Of a stretch of DNA of 6,898 nt, positions 1 to 4,232 are shown one piece after another; within the stretch, counting starts at the first letter, position 1; each line of letters starts with the position of its first letter. The notes under the pieces are model-generated. The model was not told the origin of the DNA. It saw only the letters and a program-made list of their open reading frames with translations, and searched no databases. Origin of the DNA: Thermodesulfovibrionales bacterium (lineage in GTDB: Bacteria; Nitrospirota; Thermodesulfovibrionia; Thermodesulfovibrionales; Dissulfurispiraceae). Location of the stretch: the NCBI GenBank assembly GCA_021129835.1, contig JAJOKM010000137.1, forward strand, positions 1 through 6,898, in the 5' to 3' direction. Made by a program: the position numbers and the translations under genes.

Positions 1-81
1 ATCCCTTTTTTACTGGCAGTTTAGTGTATCATTTTGCAGAAGAGCCAAAAAAAGACTGACAGATAGAGAAAAATGTTTAGA
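1..81. other. Non-coding edge of window, nothing recognised
   Basis: This AT-rich stretch runs up to the first G/C-run palindrome. No credible reading frame, RNA gene or promoter was recognised. Frames crossing it on the minus strand are formed mainly by the neighbouring palindromic repeats and have no protein-like composition. It lies more than 400 bases downstream of the hom stop codon, so it could be the tail of that transcript or spacer before a gene outside the window. Confidence 0.5.
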
Positions 82-119
82 ACACCCTCCCCTGTCCCCT
101 CCCATCGAGGGAGGGGAAA
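82..119 (-). repeat. G/C-run hairpin repeat, minus-oriented copy
   Basis: A perfect 9-bp stem (TCCCCTCCC at 95-103, GGGAGGGGA at 109-117) with a 5-base loop. Read on the minus strand the stem is followed by ACA and a GGGGAGGG tail. The same order (TTTCCCCTCCC, loop, GGGAGGGGACA, then GGGGAGGG) recurs on the plus strand at 182-222, so the two are inverted copies of one repeat family about 60 bases apart. The units resemble the intergenic palindromes scattered through many environmental bacterial genomes. No function is visible. Confidence 0.7.
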
Positions 120-152
120 ATACCCACTTAAAATAGCGAGGAACCAGATTAT

Positions 153-320
153 TATATTTGATGATCTCGTAAAAAGTCGAATTTCCCCTCCCCTGGCGGG
201 AGGGGACAAAGGGGAGGGGGATGTAAATGGTTGAAGTAGCACTATATTCACCCTCACCCCAACCCTCTCCCCTCAAAGGAGAGGGAGTTTTTTTGGCTTT
301 TTACGAGACCATCATATTTA
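153..320. repeat. MITE/REPIN-like element with terminal inverted repeats (element A)
   Basis: The ends at 153-176 and 297-320 are inverted repeats matching at 21 of 24 positions, including a perfect 12-bp core TCTCGTAAAAAG at 165-176 (complement at 297-308). Inside are two hairpin units facing each other. A plus-oriented one at 182-222 has stem CCCCTCCC/GGGAGGGG at 185-192 and 198-205, then a GGGGAGGGGG tail. A minus-oriented one at 247-286 has stem CCCTCTCC/GGAGAGGG at 263-270 and 278-285, with its C-rich tail on the inner side. No coding capacity is present, so any movement would need an enzyme encoded elsewhere. It lies about 190 bases beyond the hom stop. Whether it is still mobile is unknown. 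Confidence 0.65.
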
Positions 321-384
321 TATTGCCAGGAAACCGGTGCAATCTCTTCCTTTGAAAATACTTTTTCGTTATTGTTCTTCGTTT

Positions 385-447
385 GTCATTGCGAACGAAG
401 TGAAGCAATCTGGGCGGGATTGCCACGCCCTTCGGGCTCGCAATGAC
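385..447. repeat. 63-bp two-tier palindromic repeat
   Basis: The outer arms GTCATTGCGA (385-394) and TCGCAATGAC (438-447) are a perfect 10-bp inverted repeat. An inner pair GCAATC (405-410) and GATTGC (418-423) adds a second stem, and CGCCCTTCGGGC forms a small side hairpin in the right half. I recognise the general pattern (CATTGCGA... GCAATC... GATTGCCAC... CTCGCAATGAC) as a palindromic repeat common in several bacterial phyla. It begins 65 bases past the hom stop, so it would be transcribed in the hom 3' region. It lacks a following U-tract and is therefore not a classic intrinsic terminator. Confidence 0.65.
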
Positions 448-511
448 ATTTTCATGCCCTTTTGTGTGCTGAAAGCAGATGTAAGTTTCTTTGTGCCATT
501 TCTCTACCGTA

Positions 512-1864
512 TCAAGCATGTCCTTCCTCTACCCTTATAAACAATGTCTTATCAGATACAACGGGCAGGTTGTCTATCTCTCTGATTGCATTTATGACAT
601 CCCTCTCTTTTTTTACCATATGAGTCAGGACAACAAGGGGCACAGAGCCTCCAATCCTCCTGCCTTTCTGGATTACAGATGCTATGCTTATATTGTAATT
701 GCCGAGTATTCCTGAAATTTTCGACAAGACACCCGGCTTATCAATCGCCGAGAATCTGAAATAATATATGCTCTCGATCTCTTCCATCTCTTTGATTGTG
801 AGCGGCGATGAGACAGCCGAAAGGGAAGGCCGATTTATAGCCTCTGATTCATGTCCAACTATCCCTTTACCAATATCCACAATGTCAGCTACGACAGCGC
901 TCCCGGTAGGCATATCTCCTGCGCCTCTTCCATAATAAAGTGTAGAACCGACGGCATCTCCTTCGATATAAACGGCATTAAATACACCGTCGACTCTGGA
1001 GATCAAATATTCATTGGGTATCATTGTTGGATGCACCTTCATCTCTATCTCGCCTGATCCCGTATCTCCCTTTTTTGATGGATAGGGCGGTTGGGATACC
1101 TTTGCTACGGCAAGGAGTTTTATCTTATATCCAAGCTCTGAGGCGAATTCGATGTCCTGCGCAGTTATTTTGGTAATCCCTTCCCGATACACCCTGTTAT
1201 ATGAGAGCGGTATCCCATATGCCAGAGATGAAATGATTGCCAGCTTATGAGCTGAATCTATACCCTCGATATCAAACGTAGGGTCAGTCTCTGCATAGCC
1301 AAGCATCTGTGCCTCTTTTAGTGCATCTGAAAACTCAACCTTTTCATCCGTCATCTTTGTCAGGATATAATTCGATGTCCCATTAATAATTCCGTATACG
1401 GCAATTATATTATTTGCGACGAGCCCTTCTCTCAAGACCTTTATTATAGGTATTCCTCCAGCAACAGATGCCTCGATCCCGATTTTGACGCCATGTCGTT
1501 CTGCCTCGCTGAATATCTCATTCCCTTCTGTTGCCAGGAGCGCCTTGTTTGCGGTAACGACATGTTTTTTATTCTTTATTGAGCGGAGCATAAACTCCTT
1601 TGCAGGATGAATCCCTCCGATAAGCTCAACGACTATATCTATGCCGGGGTCATCGATGATAGTGCTGACATCTGTCGTGAGTATACCTCTTGGAATCTTT
1701 ACTCCCCTGTCTCTGGATATATCAAGGTCTGCAATTTTTTTAAGGACAATCTCAAAACCAGCCTTTTTTCTGATAATGTCACCCTGGTTGAGCAGTATCT
1801 TCGCTGCCCCGGCGCCTACGGTACCAAAGCCTATTATCCCAACAGCCACGCCCTCTTTTTTCAT
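512..1864 (-). CDS. hom: Homoserine dehydrogenase with C-terminal ACT domain
   Basis: This 450-residue cytoplasmic enzyme reduces aspartate-4-semialdehyde to homoserine with NAD(P)H, the branch point toward threonine and methionine. The N-terminal Rossmann motif GIIGFGTVGAG is at residues 9-19. TANKALLA places the conserved lysine at K107. The catalytic stretch AETDPTFDIEGIDSAHK gives E192, D203 and K207, with the same spacing as E208, D219 and K223 of the yeast enzyme. The C-terminal ACT domain (about 366-446, with DKPGVLSKISGIL) is the usual site for threonine feedback. No aspartokinase domain is fused. The ATG lies 5 bases after the aminotransferase stop, with an AGGGG ribosome site inside that gene's last codons. 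Residues 257-271 (SQPPYPSKKGDTGSG) look like an added loop before the conserved EIEMKVHPTMIP segment, and may be repeat-derived. Function is very secure; cofactor preference is not determinable. Confidence 0.97.
   Translation of the reverse strand: MKKEGVAVGIIGFGTVGAGAAKILLNQGDIIRKKAGFEIVLKKIADLDISRDRGVKIPRGILTTDVSTIIDDPGIDIVVELIGGIHPAKEFMLRSIKNKKHVVTANKALLATEGNEIFSEAERHGVKIGIEASVAGGIPIIKVLREGLVANNIIAVYGIINGTSNYILTKMTDEKVEFSDALKEAQMLGYAETDPTFDIEGIDSAHKLAIISSLAYGIPLSYNRVYREGITKITAQDIEFASELGYKIKLLAVAKVSQPPYPSKKGDTGSGEIEMKVHPTMIPNEYLISRVDGVFNAVYIEGDAVGSTLYYGRGAGDMPTGSAVVADIVDIGKGIVGHESEAINRPSLSAVSSPLTIKEMEEIESIYYFRFSAIDKPGVLSKISGILGNYNISIASVIQKGRRIGGSVPLVVLTHMVKKERDVINAIREIDNLPVVSDKTLFIRVEEGHA
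1052..1096 (-). repeat. Probable decayed repeat inserted in frame within hom
   Basis: The DNA encoding Hom residues 257-271 contains, on the coding strand, an imperfect palindrome: CCCTATCC, then TCAAAAAAGGGAGATACGGG, so that CCCTATCC can pair partly with GGAGATACGGG. This is the layout of the intergenic units in the window (C-run stem, loop, G-run stem, short spacer, further G-run). The peptide PPYPSKKGDTG also resembles what such repeats encode when read through. Most homoserine dehydrogenases known to me pass from the LLAVAK strand directly into an EIE-V-VHPT segment with only two or three residues between. Insertion in frame is an inference that needs an alignment. Confidence 0.45.
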
Positions 1865-1869
1865 AGTCT

Positions 1870-3048
1870 TTAACCCCTGCTGAGTATTTTTTTAATGCCC
1901 TTAACCGCCTGTTTTATCCTATGCTCGTTTTCTACCAGGGCAAACCTGACATATCCATCGCCGCCTTCACCAAAACCGATGCCTGGAGATACCGCAACCT
2001 CTGCCTCGGTGATCAGAAACTTCGCGAATTCGAGAGACCCCATCTTCTTAAACTGCTCGGGAATCTCCGCCCAGACAAACATGGTTGCCTTCGGAGGCTC
2101 CACCTGCCAGCCTATCCGGTTCAATCCCTTTATTAAGGTATTTCTGCGTGATTCGTATGTCTTTCTTATATCCTCAACGCACCTCTGTGGACCTCTCAGG
2201 GCAACTATACTGGCAATCTGTATCGGCTGAAACATTCCATAATCAAGATAACTCTTTATCTTTACAAGGGTACCAACCACTTCCTTATTCCCGGAGCAGA
2301 AACCGACCCTCCAGCCCGCCATAGAATAGCTCTTTGTAAGAGAGAAGAATTCTACTCCGATATCTTTTGCACCGGGGACCTGAAGAAAACTGGGCGCCTG
2401 GTAGTCATCAAAGGTAAGGTCTGCATAGGCAAAGTCATGAACAACTAATATCTTGTTTTCTTTCGCAAAATCGACAACTCTCTTAAAGAAATCCAATCCA
2501 TCTACTACCGCCGCCGTAGGGTTATGCGGAAAGTTTATTATTAACATCTTCGGCCTTGGCCATGTCGTCTTAAATCTCTTTTCCATCTCTGCAAAGAAAT
2601 CAATACCTGGCCCAATGGATATATTCGCAACCTCGCCTCCCGCAATTATTACACTATAAGGGTGTATCGGATATGCGGGAGTCGGCGTCATGACAACATC
2701 GCCTGGCTGGACGGTGGCAAGAACAAGGTGTGAGAGACCTTCCTTGGAGCCTATCGTAACTACAGCCTCTGTCTCGGGATCTATATCTACATCAAACCGC
2801 CTTTTATACCATTCGGTGATGGCTACCCTGAGCTGAGTTATACCTCTGGATGCGGAGTATCTGTGGTTGCCTGGTTTTTTAGCTGCCTCGCAAAGTTTCT
2901 CGATAATATGCTTGGGGGCAGTCATGTCGGGGTTGCCCATCCCAAGGTCTATAATATCCATTCCCTTTTTTCTGTATTCCATCTTCAAGGCATTGACTAT
3001 CGCAAATACATATGGCGGTAATCTCTCAATCCTGTTAAATTCAAACAT
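1870..3048 (-). CDS. alaC: Class I aminotransferase, AlaC (alanine transaminase) type
   Basis: This 392-residue PLP-dependent fold-type I aminotransferase probably exchanges amino groups between pyruvate or another 2-oxo acid and glutamate in the cytoplasm. The PLP lysine is K239 in SLTKSYSMAGWRVGF. NPT at 176-178 supplies the cofactor-contacting N176, D205 and Y208 lie in VVHDFAYADL, R247 is the likely phosphate contact, and R368 in GYVRFALV is the likely substrate carboxylate arginine. The N-terminus (RIERLPPYVFAIVN, then DLGMGNPDM) is typical of the AlaC group related to LL-diaminopimelate aminotransferases. The start codon directly abuts the lipA TAA (TAAATG), implying translational coupling, and hom follows 5 bases after the stop. 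The hom neighbourhood suggests a role in aspartate-family or alanine metabolism. Fold and chemistry are secure; exact substrates are inferred, and an aspartate or diaminopimelate activity is not excluded. Confidence 0.9.
   Translation of the reverse strand: MFEFNRIERLPPYVFAIVNALKMEYRKKGMDIIDLGMGNPDMTAPKHIIEKLCEAAKKPGNHRYSASRGITQLRVAITEWYKRRFDVDIDPETEAVVTIGSKEGLSHLVLATVQPGDVVMTPTPAYPIHPYSVIIAGGEVANISIGPGIDFFAEMEKRFKTTWPRPKMLIINFPHNPTAAVVDGLDFFKRVVDFAKENKILVVHDFAYADLTFDDYQAPSFLQVPGAKDIGVEFFSLTKSYSMAGWRVGFCSGNKEVVGTLVKIKSYLDYGMFQPIQIASIVALRGPQRCVEDIRKTYESRRNTLIKGLNRIGWQVEPPKATMFVWAEIPEQFKKMGSLEFAKFLITEAEVAVSPGIGFGEGGDGYVRFALVENEHRIKQAVKGIKKILSRG
1873..1878 (-). promoter_or_regulatory. Ribosome binding site of hom
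   Basis: AGGGGT on the minus strand spans the last two codons of the aminotransferase gene and sits 8 bases before the hom ATG (9 after the AGGGG core). It supports the chosen hom start and places its initiation within the upstream coding sequence, as expected for coupled translation. Confidence 0.65.
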
Positions 3049-3888
3049 TTACCCCCCGGTATCCATCTCCTCTGCATTCATCGAACTCCTGACCAATGGT
3101 CCAGAGGCAACAGATTCAAATCCCAGTTTATAGGCTATCCCTTTAAGCTCATCAAAGACATCTGGTTTTATGTATTCTACAACAGGCAGGTTCTTTTTTG
3201 AAGGCCTTAAGTACTGCCCTACTGTTAAAGAATTACATCCCACATCTCTAAGGTTATTAAATAACTCCACAACCTCCTCTATGGTCTCGCCAAGTCCGAG
3301 CATCAGACCTGATTTTGTCTTCATGCTGGGGCATATTCCTTTAGCATTCCTCAAAACATTAAGCGAACGCCCATAATCAGCTTGTGGCCTTACCTCGCAG
3401 TAGAGCCTCTTTACGGTCTCGACATTATGATTAAATACATCTGGCCCTGCTTCAAGCACAACTCTCAAGGCATCTATATCTCCGCCAAAATCAGGCACGA
3501 GCGCTTCTACCTTTGCTTTAGGCAATCTGCTCTTTACCGATACAATGGTATTAGCAAACTGAAAGGCGCCGCCATCTGGCATGTCATCCCTGGCAACTGA
3601 TGTAACGACTATGTATCGTAAGCCCAGCTCCTCTGCAGCCTCGGCAACCCTTTCTGGTTCGTTTGTATCAACACCGAAGGGACCACCTGATTCTACAGAG
3701 CAAAATCCGCAGTTTCTCGTGCAACGGTCTCCTAATATCATAAATGTGGCAGTCGGTTTTGAAAAACAGAAGCCCTTGTTAGGGCATCTTGCTTCTTCAC
3801 AAACCGTAGAAAGCCTATGACTCCTCAGCAGACTTTTTGTGGAGTACAGATTTGATGCCTTTGATCTGAGCCAATCAGGTAAACGCAT
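3049..3888 (-). CDS. lipA: Lipoyl synthase (radical SAM)
   Basis: This enzyme inserts two sulfurs into octanoyl groups on E2 and GcvH proteins, making the lipoyl cofactor of 2-oxoacid dehydrogenases and the glycine cleavage system. The protein has 279 residues, at the short end of the family. The auxiliary [4Fe-4S] cluster motif CX4CX5C is C30, C35 and C41, and the radical SAM motif CX3CX2C is C56, C60 and C63. Other family blocks are VTSVARDDMPDGG (95-107), FNHNVETVKRLY (152-163), KSGLMLGLGET (192-202) and TVGQYLRPS (222-230). The C-terminal serine motif reads RSSM (267-270), where RSSY is usual. The start fits the family's N-terminal LPDWLR, although no strong Shine-Dalgarno is visible. It heads a tight operon with the aminotransferase and hom. 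Its upstream gap is largely repeat element B, so the promoter is uncertain; a CATAAT hexamer in the element's end is a weak candidate. No lipB lies in the window. Confidence 0.97.
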   Translation of the reverse strand: MRLPDWLRSKASNLYSTKSLLRSHRLSTVCEEARCPNKGFCFSKPTATFMILGDRCTRNCGFCSVESGGPFGVDTNEPERVAEAAEELGLRYIVVTSVARDDMPDGGAFQFANTIVSVKSRLPKAKVEALVPDFGGDIDALRVVLEAGPDVFNHNVETVKRLYCEVRPQADYGRSLNVLRNAKGICPSMKTKSGLMLGLGETIEEVVELFNNLRDVGCNSLTVGQYLRPSKKNLPVVEYIKPDVFDELKGIAYKLGFESVASGPLVRSSMNAEEMDTGG

Positions 3889-3923
3889 AAATTCTTAAGT
3901 TGGTAATAGTTCAGCCCCCCACC

Positions 3924-4150
3924 CTCATTATGTTCCACATTTATGACTGGACACAGGAGAGATATGCAAGTCCCCTCTAATAAGAGGGGATTTAGGGGTG
4001 TGTTCCGCGAGAGGAATTACACACCCCGTCCGCTCCGCGTCCACCCCTCTTTTTAGAGGGGATTTTTTGCTCTGCTTGTGCCCGCTTCGCTGCCTCGAAC
4101 CCTCGACCCCTTGAACCTCGGTGTCCAGCAAAAATGTGGAACATGATGAG
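3924..4150. repeat. MITE/REPIN-like element with ~30-bp terminal inverted repeats (element B)
   Basis: The ends at 3924-3954 and 4121-4150 are near-perfect inverted repeats: CTCAT, one variable base, ATGTTCCACATTT, a short variable stretch, then CTGGACAC. Inside are two hairpin units facing each other. One is TCCCCTCT/AGAGGGGA (3971-3978, 3983-3990) with a GGGGTGTGT tail at 3995-4003. The other is CCCCTCT/AGAGGGG (4044-4050, 4055-4061) with its tail complement ACACACCCC at 4019-4027; the two tails form a further perfect 9-bp stem. A stretch at 4094-4120 repeats CTCGAACC-like words. No target duplication was identified at the ends. The element fills most of the gap between the PHP-glycosyltransferase stop and lipA. 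A minus-strand 67-codon frame across it is only repeat translation. Confidence 0.75.
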
Positions 4151-4213
4151 CTCCCACCAGGGGGAGGGTTAGCCCCATTAGATGTTTACTATCTAACGGG
4201 GTAAAGGTGGGGA
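4151..4213 (-). repeat. Hairpin repeat just downstream of the PHP-glycosyltransferase gene
   Basis: An 11-bp stem CCCCATTAGAT (4173-4183) and ATCTAACGGGG (4191-4201) encloses a 7-base loop. Its single mismatch becomes a G-U wobble in minus-strand RNA, so the transcript of the upstream gene could form an unbroken 11-bp hairpin starting about 32 bases after its stop. Outer words CTCCCACC and GGTGGGGA are also roughly complementary, and CTCCC/GGGAG (4151-4155, 4162-4166) forms a small adjoining hairpin. No U-tract follows on the minus strand, so it is not a standard intrinsic terminator. It might stabilise or mark the mRNA 3' end, or be another mobile palindrome next to element B. Confidence 0.55.
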
Positions 4214-4232
4214 GTGAACTGCCGCATTAAAG

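Noticed and set aside
10..276. Minus-strand open frames of 78-88 codons at the window edge
   Set aside because: They are built from read-through of the G/C-run palindromes of element A and its neighbour and have no plausible ribosome site or domain.
263..294. Hairpin followed by a seven-T run on the plus strand as a terminator
   Set aside because: No plus-strand gene precedes it, and on the minus strand, where hom is transcribed, the T-run becomes an A-run before the stem. It is better explained as part of element A.
82..320. CRISPR-like array of repeated G/C words
   Set aside because: The units are palindromes in alternating orientation with unequal spacing and no uniform spacers; no cas genes are nearby.
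301..540. Short frames on both strands across the 63-bp palindrome
   Set aside because: The peptides are translations of the common palindromic repeat, and the plus-strand frame overlaps the end of hom.
1052..1096. Frameshift or assembly error as the cause of the odd Hom loop
   Set aside because: The frame stays open and conserved Hom sequence continues correctly on both sides, so an in-frame insertion or lineage-specific loop is more likely.
1895..2230. Plus-strand 111-codon frame
   Set aside because: It is antisense to the aminotransferase gene, which has complete family motifs; the plus-strand peptide has no recognisable features.
1870..3048. LL-diaminopimelate aminotransferase (DapL) as the call
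   Set aside because: The N-terminal pattern and length fit the AlaC group better, although the families are related and substrate cannot be proven from sequence.
4044..4068. Hairpin plus six-T run on the plus strand as a terminator
   Set aside because: It has the wrong strand for every gene here, and the T-run flanks a repeat hairpin within element B.
3928..4131. Minus-strand 67-codon open frame in the lipA upstream gap
   Set aside because: It lies entirely within element B. Its peptide repeats KSPL-type words from the hairpin units and has no domain character.
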